A stretch of 54,516 bases of DNA. Source: Ectocarpus siliculosus (lineage: Eukaryota; Sar; Phaeophyceae; Ectocarpales; Ectocarpaceae). Positions 1-11,016 of the stretch are shown here, one piece after another. A program made the translations under genes and the position numbers. The stretch's first letter is position 1; each line of letters starts with the position of its first letter. The stretch is from the NCBI GenBank assembly GCA_000310025.1, contig FN649747.1, positions 316,206-370,721 of the forward strand, in the 5' to 3' direction. The notes beneath the pieces are model-generated. The model was not told the DNA's origin, did no database searches, and worked only from the letters and a program-made list of their open reading frames with translations.

Positions 1-360
1 ACCCCCCGGAGGGGGGCGATAGAAGAGGACTGGGGTTGAGCGGGCCGGAAGGAACAGCAGAAGAACCAGGCCACGCCTAGATTCTGGCCTCCCGCCATCG
101 AAGACCGAAGACAGTATGCGCAACTCTGTCGTCCGTTCTTCCACCTGCAGTGAACTGATGGTCGCCCTCTGGTGGACTGGTGGTGGCCAAAAACCCGCCT
201 GCTTTCATGCACTTCCCCAACCAAACTTTCGCCGTGTTCGAAACGTGAAGCACGCGTTGTGTGTATCTACGTGGCAGCCTGACACACATGGCACGTAAAT
301 GAGCCGTTTAGCGGTGTCCTGAGCTCTTCCCGCTGAATTCAGACACAAGACCTAACTCAC
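1..360 (-). other. intron sequence downstream of PAT1-like exon 3
   Basis: On the minus strand this follows the GTGAGT donor at 360-355. I see no reading frame resembling the conserved PAT1 core, so it is most simply intron. Confidence 0.4.
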
Positions 361-3300
361 CTGGTGTCGTATGCCGTCATCAGCTCCCCCCGCGGGAAGA
401 TCCCGATCGGCGGCGGCGGCGGCCGCGCATCCGGCTTCCCCTGCCCGGGGGGCAACGTCAACCCTTGCTTTCGCTGATGCTGCTGCTGCTGATGTTGCAT
501 CAGCATGGCCGGGTGAAGCACCTGGGGCTGCGGCCCCCGCGCCGGGAACTGAGGCGGTGGCGGTGGGTTGTGCATAACGCCTCCACCGCCGCCCCCGCTG
601 CCCTCCCGCTGCGGTGGCGGCGGCTGCTGCTGTCTAGCAGAAGGAGGCCCCATCATCATCGGCGACATCACACCGGCACCACCGCCGCCAACGCCGGGCA
701 GAACCATCGGGCTGCCTTGGCCTTGGCCTTGCTGCTGCTGCTGCTGCGGCGGCGGCACCATTGGCGGGAAGCCCGAAACGGGACCGGCTGCCCCGAACGG
801 TGGAGCGGCGGCGGGGGGAAGCGGCGGCACCGGCCCCCGCCTCCCGCCGTGCTGCTGTGCGTGCGCGTGCGCCATCGCCTGTTGCTGGAGAAGGTGCGCC
901 TGCACATGCGGGGGCAGGGCGTGGAATGGCGGCATCCCAGGGACGGGGCGGGGAGGGAACCCTCCTATCCCCTGCTGCTGCTGACGGGGCGGCGGCAACA
1001 TATGAGGGGGGAACGGCTGCTGAGGCCCAACGAGAGGACTGAACGGAGGCGGCATGCCGGGGCCTCCCGGTTGCTGCTGCTGAAGCTGCTGCTGCTGCTG
1101 AAGCTGCTGCTGCTGCTGAAGCTGCTGCTGCTGCTGCTGAGTCAGCTGCGGTGGTGGCGGTGGTGGCGGCGGTGGCGGCGGCGGTGTGGGCGCCCCTACC
1201 TCAGGTGTCTGCAAATGCTGTTGTTGCTGCTGCTGCTGCGCTTGTCCCGGGTGGTGTTGTATTTGCTGCGGCCATGCCGCCCCCGGCGCAACCCCGCCCC
1301 CCCCCCGCTGACCCACCTCTGCCCTTGTTTCCTCTCTCACGGCGTGGCTCTCATTAGCGGCGCATGGCACCACCGCAAGTGGGCTCCCCCCTCGAGCTGC
1401 AGCAGGGACACCGGCGGCGGAGCCGTTCGCGTTGCTGCTGCTGCCGCCGCCGTTCTCAAGCGAAGCACAGGAGGCCATTCTCTCCGAGCGGGGTGGAGAA
1501 CTGGCCGCCGGGGTAATGCTGATAACGGCGAACTCCGCCTCGAGCTCCTCTAAGGTCTTCGCCCCCGGCGGGAGCATGCTCATCCCCGTCCGCATCGGCG
1601 ACGCCGGGGTCGCGGCGGCCGCTGGTGCGGCGGGCGGAGGAGGCAGCGGGGTCGCCGGGGGGGACTGCTGCTGCTGTCCCTGCTGTGGCACCGGCTGCTG
1701 CACCTCCTCCTGCTGCCGCGGGGTGTTGGGAGACCCTGCCGCCGCCGAGAGCGACGCCACCTCTGATGGAAACCCGGGCTCGACGTCGTCCAGCGAGAGT
1801 TGCCTCATGGTGGCAAAGGCCGCCTTTGTGCGTGCGCGGAAGGGCAACAAAGCCGAGCGCAAGAGAACAAGACAAACCTGGGGCGTAAAAAAAGGCTTCT
1901 ATCCATCATACCAGTGGGCGCGCAGGATCCCTAGATCTGTCGTCAGAGCCCGGAACACGCTCGGCATCTGAATTCGGTAAGGATACACAAACAACGCTCA
2001 TCGTCGCTCCACCAGGGGCTGGCCGTTACGAAAAAGGCGGATTTCTGCCTCATCTGGGATTTCCTCTGTCAAGACGAAGAAGCGCAGTGGATAAATAAAC
2101 AAAGGAGCCGCCGCGCTTCCCGCTTGGAAAGGACTGGGACGCACCGGGCGCTTGACATCATCACATCATCATTGGTTCCAGAGGCACTCAAATCTAGCTG
2201 ACTGAAATATCGTGGGTCGGTGAAACTTGACTGGAAAGAGCGTGACCGGGCCAAGAAGAAATCTGAGCTTGTCCTGATAATACAGAGGCGACAAGCGAAC
2301 CCTCGACCTGACTGATACACACCTATCGCAGCAGGCACACACCTGTTCTCCGTCGTCGTTTGCCGTGTCCAAAGTCTCGGGTTGGTCGTCTTCTTCGATG
2401 TGGTGATAGCTGCGGTTTTTCGACGCCGCGGAGAAGAGCAACAACAAAAAAAGAAGACACGGTTTGTGTAACCCCGGGCTAGTACGGTGTAGACCGGCGC
2501 GCATAATAAATGGAGACGAAATCAAGCACACACACACACACTGCACACTGAGACGTGTTTTCATTGGCCAACTAGTTAGCGCGGCCGGTGCCAAAAAAAA
2601 AAATACACATCATGGCCCTGGAGGCGTTCTTCGTTATAAGTCGAACTGAGACTGACGTCTATTCATTGGTCAGCCGGTTAGCGCGGTCGATTCCAACAAC
2701 AAAGACACACATCCTGGCCTTAGAAGCGTTCGTGTTTACAGCAGTAGCCGCACTGAAGACTGACGTCTATTCATTGGTCAGCCGGTTAGCGCCGTCGATG
2801 CGAACAGTACAGACGCACATGAACACGCGTCCCCTCACCCACAAGGACACACGCGAAGGCCGAAGAATAACCTTCTTCAAAGACTTACTCTTGCAGGAAG
2901 CTCTTGTTCATGTCCTCGAACTGCTTCTGCATGAGCGCCCACTCCGACTGATCCGCGCCGCCGACAGACGCCGCCGCTGCCGCCGTCTCCGTCCCTTCCC
3001 CCCCTCCCCCCGCTCCGGCTGCCGGCAGCCCCAAGCTCGCCAACAAAGCATTCCCGGCATCACCGTTTCCCTGCCCGGGGCCGCCTTTTCCCCCAAGGTC
3101 GAAGTCCGCCAGCGGGTCGAAGAGATTGCTCGGCGAGTCCAACCCCCCTCTATTACCACCGCCGCCGCTGCCGCCGCCGCCGCCGGTTTGGAAGAAGTCG
3201 GGCAGGCCGTCGGTGTTGGTGATGTCTCCGGCGCTGTCGAAGAGGCCGCCCGCGGCGCTGTCGGCCCCCGCGTCCGCTAAGTCTTGCATGAGACTAATTA

Positions 3301-3934
3301 GTGTTGGTCGTCGCGTGAGAGCAGCGGTGGGTTGGCAGGGGATTGCGAGTGAATCTTTGCTTCAGACTACTGCGGTACAGCAGTGTCGGTAATCACACGA
3401 GAGCGTCGCGGGAGAGCAGGGGTGAACAACCACGTCTGGGATTTGGCCGCGACAAAAAAACACTACGCGTGGTGTTGCGCCTAGCACACCATCCTTGAGA
3501 CGGACTCCTCAACTTGCAGTAACCTACCTCACCGCTGTGCTGTCGTTTTCGAATCTACATACAACAGTATCTACGATACCCTCCACAAAATACCACAGCA
3601 GACAGTCGCAACACGTTTCATGTGCAAATTGTCAAGTGGTACAGCGTACCCGCCTTCCAGGTATGACAGACGGCATGCTGTTTTAGCGTTTGAACGCTGT
3701 ACACAAGACACACCTTGAAAACTCCTGGTCTCCAGAGGTGCCCTTGTCGTTGAAGAAATCCGGAAGATTGTCGTTCAGCCCCCCAGCAGCCATCATCATC
3801 GAAGCGTTGCTGTTGTCGCCCCTCTCCTGCTCGCCGCCGTCCCGTCTTCCCCCGAAGGTCTCGTCATCCGCATCTGGTTTGACGGCGTTGGGGAGCAAAA
3901 ACAGACCATTATCGTCACCGCTCTGTCGGCATTG
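361..3934 (-). CDS. PAT1-like mRNA decapping activator, N-terminal half (3 exons, partial)
   Basis: Three minus-strand exons join in frame: about 3934 or 3922 to 3714 (donor GTGTGT), 3293-2889 (donor GTAAGT) and 1803-361 (donor GTGAGT), after which the gene leaves the left edge. Exon 1 carries an acidic DDETFG motif like the NDDTFG motif near the N-terminus of animal PAT1 proteins. Exons 1 and 2 both contain LPDFF. Exon 3 has a TLEELEAEF segment, long Gln tracts, Pro runs and Gly/Met-rich stretches, and ends in GELMTAYD, matching the LMT segment that precedes the conserved DPY-DDYY core of PAT1. PAT1 bridges the decapping complex and the Lsm1-7 ring in cytoplasmic P-bodies. The conserved C-terminal domain is not in the window, so the family call rests on short motifs and composition. 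A start codon upstream of 3934 was not found; an earlier small exon is likely. Another low-complexity RNP protein is the alternative. Confidence 0.45.
2546..2830 (+). repeat. three tandem ~108-bp repeats inside a PAT1-like intron
   Basis: Three diverged copies share a core reading roughly GACGTCTATTCATTGGTCAG followed by CCGGTTAGCGCGGTCGAT and then an A-rich AAAGACACACAT segment. They start near 2546, 2648 and 2756. An inverted fourth copy of the core lies at 41153-41222, so this is a dispersed family rather than a local duplication only. A short (CA)n run at 2526-2540 abuts the first copy. Confidence 0.8.
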
Positions 3935-6469
3935 CTATTGCTGGACCTGTTAGAGCAACAGGGCAAAGGTGTGCGTTCTCTGTCGCTCTTTTTTGGGCAA
4001 AAAAGCAAGTGCAACCATGTGGCAAGCGTTGGTTGGTTGAGGCCCTTTCGTTGAGGAACTGTTCCTTAGCAACGGGTGCGCTGTGTGTCGTGGACCACAC
4101 CGACGGGCCGCGAACCTGACCGTCCTTCCAACGCCACCACCGCCGGCAAAGAAGTGCAGTGTCGGGCTGCCGATGACCATTGCCTAATGACATGAACACA
4201 ATAGTCCAGAGCGAGGCTGATAGCAAGAGAGAGAGAGAGAGAGAGAGAGAGAGCTCGGACAGGCAGAGAGGACCAACGACAGCAGATTCATCGGGACCGG
4301 ACCGGAGGGGGCACGACGATGGACCAAAAACGAAAGAGCAGCACATTTTCCGACACCATCGAGGATGCGCCAATCTCTCACCCTTTCCCTCCATTCCAGT
4401 AGCGCCAGCTCCCTGTAGCACGGGCTATGCACTCTCTCCACGAGAGTCCTCGCCCGTTCGCTCGCTTTCTCCTACTGCCTGTTAAATGACAGCGGGCTGC
4501 CGCCACTTGCTGTGGTGCGCTGGCACTGTCCACTCTGTCCAAGTTTGCCGCCCCGCTAACCCCTAACCCGGGCCCCTTTGGCAATGAATTTACGTCTCCC
4601 CCTTCATTCCGCCGCTTCCGGCACTCCCCCGCACAACCACACACCACACACGACACACCCTCCCTTCTGCCTCGAGCTTTGATCCCTCTCTGCCTGTCTC
4701 TATCTCATCGGCCGTGCACTTTGCGTCAGCCGGGCCTGCGTCTCTCGCATGGGCCCCGATTGCGTTGCTTCGTTAGAGCTCGACGATGTCTTTCGGAGGA
4801 CATGCGACACCGCCGTGCACCACCACAAGAAATGAGTCGCGGCGGTGAATGGTGTGGCCGACGCCGGCGCGTGTGTGGACCGGAGCGTTGCAAGTCGACT
4901 ACTGGGGCGGGGTATGCCGTTCTTCCAAGCATCTTCGGCTGCACTCGACGGCGGTAGCAACGGGACGAACCAAACGACGGGATGCATCAGTCCTGCACGT
5001 CGGATGAGAGAAGAAAGAGGCCTCACCAGAGCCACGAGTGTTTGACGAGGCACCCACCGCTTCCTTCGCGTACAGCAGAGGGCGCATCGAGTACGACATC
5101 TCTTTCGTCCCGTCCATTCATACTCTTTCGTCCCGTCCATTCATAGGGGTGAGACTTGACGCAAAAGCGCTCGTGGACACTGCTGGGGTCTGAATGCAGC
5201 TCTCGAAAGAGCCCTAACTTTTGGTCTCCGCGTTGGTTGTTGTCGAGATGCCGATGTATTGGATGTTCAAGTCTGCTTTGGCTCACATGCCATGCCCCAC
5301 TCACGCGCAAGCTGTTGCTTTCTACAAACAGCGATTTGGGTGTGGAAGTTCCTGCAGCTGTGCCCTCGCAACGCTTGTTGTCGATGATAGGTACAGTAGC
5401 CCCCAGTGCCTTTAAACCCGGCCCTCCCAAGCATCAGCTCGAGGTGGGGTTTCGGTTGCAGATGAGCTGGCTGCTGTCCTCGAACTTTTTGATAGCGAAA
5501 GAACGTCAACTGAGAAAGAACGGTCCGGGATGAATTCTTGCAAGTTTCACGACGGTCATATGACTGCAGGGGTGCAAAATGCCCCCCCGCTTGATTATTT
5601 TGCTCAAGAACTGAGACCTGTTCTGTCTGTTGTCACGTTCTACAACACCTGCTCGTGCGTGTGTGCGGCGAATATCGCGAGTGTTCTTTCTTGTTTTTTT
5701 TGTGTACTTCGTTGGCGATTGTGCTGGTTTCGTGTCCGGGATGCATGTGTAGTGGAGGGGAGGCATGGGTGGTTTCTGTTCTGCTACAAGACTAGATCCT
5801 TCGTAGTTCGGGCAAGACAACACCAACCACGACTGCGTCAGACTTGTACGACCGGTCTTTTCTACAGCAGCTGTTTTTTTTTTGGTGAATTCCAGATGCA
5901 CATTTCTGATACCCTGTTGTTACCTTCTCCGTAGGATGGATGCCCTGACTCTGCCTCGAGAGGCCTAAAACTGTAGGACCTCTCTCGTATGACTTTTGCC
6001 CCGCGAGTTTTCACTCCACGGCCGTGACTTGGCTCTGACCAACTGTTGGTTTGCTGCTTTGTTCTTTGCCGATGGGGTCAAACCGCTCGCAGGATGCTGC
6101 AAGATTATTCACCACCTCTGCCCTGCCTTCGCCTGCGTGGCTCGCTTCGGGGATGTCGCCCCGAAGTCCGACTCCTAGACTTGGCACCAGCCACCATCTC
6201 GTGTGCCAAGGACTGCTGGGTTATGAGAGGAGGTGGTGTGGTGACAGCGCCCCCCCCCCTTCATCTTCTGGGTGTCGCACGAGATTGTCGCTGGACGCCA
6301 CCTGCCTGTTTCCACGCTCCTTGGCCTGGGCGCGTCCACGACGGTGAGCTACCGTTGAACCGTGTAGTTGCTTGGTTTCAAACCCTTTCTTGTGAAATAC
6401 AAAGGTCTCAAGCGTGCGTTTACGGTCTTAACTGGCTGCCTCTTGTTTCCCAAGTCTAAGTCCAAGTGA

Positions 6470-6830
6470 GGATAAACATTTCTGTCAATCCACCGAGTAC
6501 ACTCGATGAAGACAACATATTTTATCACTATAACTGTCCGATGGACTTATTGCTGTATGTTGATTCTCTCCGAATGGAAACACTTGAAGCAGACGAATGT
6601 GTAGGTAAGACAGGTCAGCTTTTGGTCGAACAAAGATGAACATGTTCTCTCCTTCTTGACTACACTCAGCACCGTTCTCGGAAGTTGCATTCGAGTCACT
6701 TTTTTCGAGCGATGTACCAGTTTTGTTATCGGGCCATCGATCCAAGTGATGATGAAAACCTATCTGTCAATCCACCGAGTTACGTCGATGAAGATACGCA
6801 GTTCAATCACTATATTATGTCTGATGGACG
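6470..6830 (+). repeat. diverged direct repeat with a conserved reading frame
   Basis: Two ~65-bp segments (about 6470-6545 and 6755-6830) share CCAAGTGA-GAT and TCTGTCAATCCACCGAGT. Read in the same relative frame they give SVNPPS-x-x-DED-x-x-F-x-HY in both, with synonymous and conservative differences. A 2-nt length difference just upstream breaks the frame between them. Confidence 0.6.
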
Positions 6831-8565
6831 AAGCCCCCGTGAGTGTTCTCCCTACAGTCGTAGTCCACACGAGGACAAACAGTTTCTTTATTGCATGATA
6901 ATCGGTTTAAGTTGCGTCCAAGACATGAATGTTGAGGCCACCTTCACGGGATTTGGGCGTGCTCACCATCACCGTGCTCAAGAGACGCCTCCCGCATGCT
7001 TGTCTCTGCTGTGGCTACCCTTGTCGGACAGCTCCCCCTGTAAATGACGTGTTAGGTCGTCAAACCACCACAATCATGTTCCACCTCCACGCTCCTGTCT
7101 TGGTTTTTTTCTGTCTTGCTTCCTCAATGGGACGCTCTGCACGGTAGCGAAGCAAGGGGTGATGCAATTTCTACTTGCCTCGAGTGTTGGCGTTGAGCCC
7201 TTTTTCTCACCTTCACCCTCGCGACGTTGGTTGTCCCATGTTCCGGCTCATATACAGGTGGCGGGGAGAGCGTATCAGTGGTGCGAACGAAAATCACTTG
7301 GAACCGCTCCTACGACTCTCCAATAGCGCTTGGATGCCCGCCTGGGGTGCTTGTACTGTACCTCTCGGGAGAGAGGTGTCGCTGAGCCCGAGTTGCGGAA
7401 GCACAACTACCCCCTCTTGCCCCAGTTCCTTGAAGCTCTTGCCGAAGTTTGTTTTGGATGTGCACATTCAGGAATTGATGTACCGGGGCCTCTTGAGGGA
7501 CGGAATTTCGTTTCCCTAAGCCTGAAGATAGCGACCGATTGTCCCCCGACTAGGGTATGTGCTGTAGGACAGGGCACAGTTTTCCCTGCCATCAGAACAT
7601 CTCAAATTTTTGGCCGTGCCTTCAGGGTTCGGGTAGGCGTGGTACATTGAATGGGACGCAAAGGGATTTGGCAACCAGGCGCTGGCGCCATATGTCTCGC
7701 GGTTTTTCGACCGGGCAGTTTTTTTTTCTCCGTGAGGACACTGCCGCAGTCGTATGGGTACACGGCGATTATGGGATCTATTGGTACGCTTGTAACGAAG
7801 GCATCTGGTGCGTTGGAAGCGAGCGTTTTCTTGTCGTGATTGAACCTCTGATTGTTGTAGCTTCCTTCGATGATTTCGAGTTTGTTGTCGACTAAGGAAT
7901 GCTAAGGATGGGGTGTGTTCAACTTGTTGGCAGCGCGGATAATGCCCGTAACAAACGGCGCAAAAACGTTGCCATATTTGCCGGTTGGAACCCTAAGCAG
8001 TGTCAAGAGACAGCGTGGGCTGTTGGGACCACTTTTACCAGGGATAATTTTGAAGAGGGGATTGTTTGACGCAGTGATTGGGGAAGACGGCGACGGTGAC
8101 TGGTTGCAGCATTAAGGCAGGGGGCAACTCGTAAGAACGTTGGAGTGATCTTTGTTGGATTCGGTTTTTGTTTTGTGTATCTCGAATGGGGGAGGGAGGG
8201 TACTTGTGCGTGTTTGTCGGTGAGCGTCAGAGATCTGTCGCAACCACAATGGTCCACGCACAGCGGTGTTGTACAGGACAGGGGGCTAGATGATGATGTC
8301 TAAAAGAATCGATGTCTCTAAATTTTGAGACACCTAGAATGTATGCATACGAAGTTTGAAATGTAAAAAAAATGATGCCTATTGTCACGACGCGGGCGAG
8401 TGGGGGAATGCTCTTCATGTATCGTAGTTGGATTGGGTACGCTTGGTGTCAATTTGATCTGGAATGCCGCCGGAGTCTCTGAGTGAATTAAAACCTGAAC
8501 GACTTTCTGCGTTTTTTCAGCCAGCGAACGCCCCGGTGGTCAGGTTGGTGCCTTACTGGTCTTCC

Positions 8566-8932
8566 GACTCGTCCGAATCTCTGTGGTGCATAATGCAAAT
8601 GTCGTTCCCACGACAAAGAGGAAGGGACCGAACTGCGTGCAGAAAATTCCCGGTTTACCAATTTTATTTACTCGAAGGAAGCGACGGAGAGGGAACTGAT
8701 TCAACTATTGCAATGCAAAAGCTCCAGCGCTTGCCCTCTGCGTGTGCGGACTCGTCCGAATGTCTGTTGTGCATGAAGCAAACGTCGTTCTCACCACAGA
8801 AGGGGCGGAACTGCGTACAGAAAATTCCCGGGTTGCCAATATTATTTACTTCAAAGGAAGCGACGGAGAGGGAATTGATTCACCTATTGTATACAAAGCA
8901 AAAGCTCCAGCGCTTGCCCTCTGCGTGTGCGG
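8566..8932 (+). repeat. tandem duplication, 183-bp unit, two copies
   Basis: Units 8566-8748 and 8749-8932 both begin GACTCGTCCGAAT and end CGCTTGCCCTCTGCGTGTGCGG-like. They differ by many substitutions and several 1-4 nt indels, so a long open frame running through both (8464-9402) does not read the same peptide from each copy. Confidence 0.75.
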
Positions 8933-9825
8933 CCCTGGCTGGTGCGTCCAACACACGGTCAGCGGTAGAAGACCGGTTGAGGGGTACAAACATGAGGGCG
9001 ACGACCTTCTGCCTCGAGGGAATGGCAAGGCACGAACGCCTGACCAGGCACGCGACATGTACATACGTAACTGCTGCAAACAATCCACCCGTCCACCCTC
9101 CATGTCATCCCATACCAAAGCGGCAAACGGTTTCGTGGCAGCGAATTATTACCTCCGCAAGTTGGATCTTTAAATACGGTGTGCTATTGTTGATAACACC
9201 GACGATTGCACTTGGCAACAGGCAAAGCCAACCTTACAACCAATCCCTGTGTGCGGCTGGCGAGAAAACAAGTTCGCGCCAGATCATGGAACCGAACGAC
9301 GTCGTTGGATCCAATCCCATCAAGTCGCGAGGTCAAACAATGATTGATTCCCGTTGGTACATTTTGGACCTCAGGGAGCGCAGAGCATCCACTTCATCAT
9401 GACGATGATATGGTCTCCATCACCAAGTGTAACTGTCCGGTCGCAAAATCCGGAAACCATGTTGACATGCAAACGAAAAGAAGCGACCATGAAGCAGCAA
9501 CAACGCCAAGAACCAAGAACAAAAAAAGAAACGAAATAGATACCGGGCCGGAATCACACGAGCACGCCATCACCTCGTCCTCCTCCTCGGTGTTGAAAGG
9601 AAGACATCGCCGAACCATAACTTCACGAAAGCTTCTTTGATGTACAGTACGGATCTCCGTTGCCCTTCCTAAAAGTAGTATCGTTCGAGAAACTGCACAT
9701 ACATGTCCACAGAGTAAATGCCCAAAGAAAATACAATCTTGGGGGGGAAGGGCACGGTCCCCACTGGGGATGAAAATAAAAACGAGAGAAAAACCAGGCT
9801 TTGGGTCGTTGGTGGGGACCACATC

Positions 9826-10829
9826 CTAGAAAATGTCCTCGACCTTGACGACCCAGTCAAGTTTCCCTCGTCGATAAATCTCGATCCCCTCCATCGTGAC
9901 GCGCAGCTCGAATGAGGGGTCTTTCCTCCTCAAGAACCCGAACCAAGATGGCCGGGATTTGCGCTGCACAATTGTGCCGTCGATGGAAACCTCCTGCGCA
10001 GTTGAATATTGTTGAGGGGGGGGTAGTGTTTAGGGAGATGGTGTTCTGCAGATTTTTTGAGGGGGGAGATTTTTTGTGCCTGCCTACATGTAGGATTTCT
10101 GCAACCACTCCATTTTTTTTACTTCTACCTCCGATCAAGCGTTCCAGAATGCGAGGAGGACAATATCTATCTATAGTTGACCGGGGGGGGATACTTCAGG
10201 GTGCAGTTTGCAAAAAAAAAGACAACAGTTCCGCCCGTTTGAACCAAATCATAGACGTGGGGATCGATCCCAACCTACCACAAAACATCCTACCGGAATA
10301 CCCTTGACACTCCACAGCTTAAATTCTCTTTCCTGCCCTCCAACGCACCAAGTTCCCTCTGTTGGTGAGCTTCAGCGTGGCCTCCATCAGGTGGGCCTCG
10401 GCGTGCTCGCGCTCTCGCCTCCGGCGGAAGCCGTTCTTGCCAAACGGCAGAACGCCCGTGATGGCGGCCATCTTTGACCTCTTGAGTTCGCCGCCCTCGC
10501 GGGCAGCCTTACCTCTCTCCAACCTCTGCGCCCAGATTTCGGAACGGTTCCTCTCGATCTTGGACATCTGCTGCTCGTTGGGGGTGATAACAGTCTTCAG
10601 TTTCTGCGGCACGGGGCCGATCTTTCGCCCTTCCTCGTCCCGGGTCGCCTTTCCGGCGGACGAGGCGTGAACGACGGAGCTGGAGTTGGGCGAGACGTAA
10701 ATCATGGCCTTCTTGCCCGGGCTCATAAGTTTCCCGAACAGAAATCTTCCGGCCCGCAAGACGTTCTCGTCATGGAACTCGTCGGGCGGGGAGAACGAGT
10801 TGCCGTTGTCGTTGCCGTTGCTGTAGTGG

Positions 10830-10882
<53 letters not shown>

Positions 10883-10908
10883 GCCGTTGCTGTAGTGGTT
10901 GTTGTTGT

Positions 10909-10942
<34 letters not shown>

Positions 10943-10944
10943 GC

Positions 10945-11016
<72 letters not shown>

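Larger units (their letters stand above)
3950..9825. other. gene-poor stretch between the two minus-strand genes
   Basis: No frame here shows a recognisable domain together with splice sites. It contains a (GA)n microsatellite at about 4225-4253, a perfect 23-bp tandem duplication at 5101-5146, and the two longer duplications listed separately. An upstream exon or promoter of the PAT1-like gene probably lies in 3950-4700. The remainder may hold the 3' UTR of the gene ending at 9826. Confidence 0.5.

Noticed and set aside
465-1553. 362-codon plus-strand open frame rich in Leu and Arg
   Set aside because: It is the antisense of the Gln/Pro-rich PAT1-like exon; CAG/CTG repeats keep several frames open.
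8464-9402. 312-codon plus-strand frame
   Set aside because: It reads the two 183-bp tandem copies in different phases relative to their similarity; likely fortuitous.
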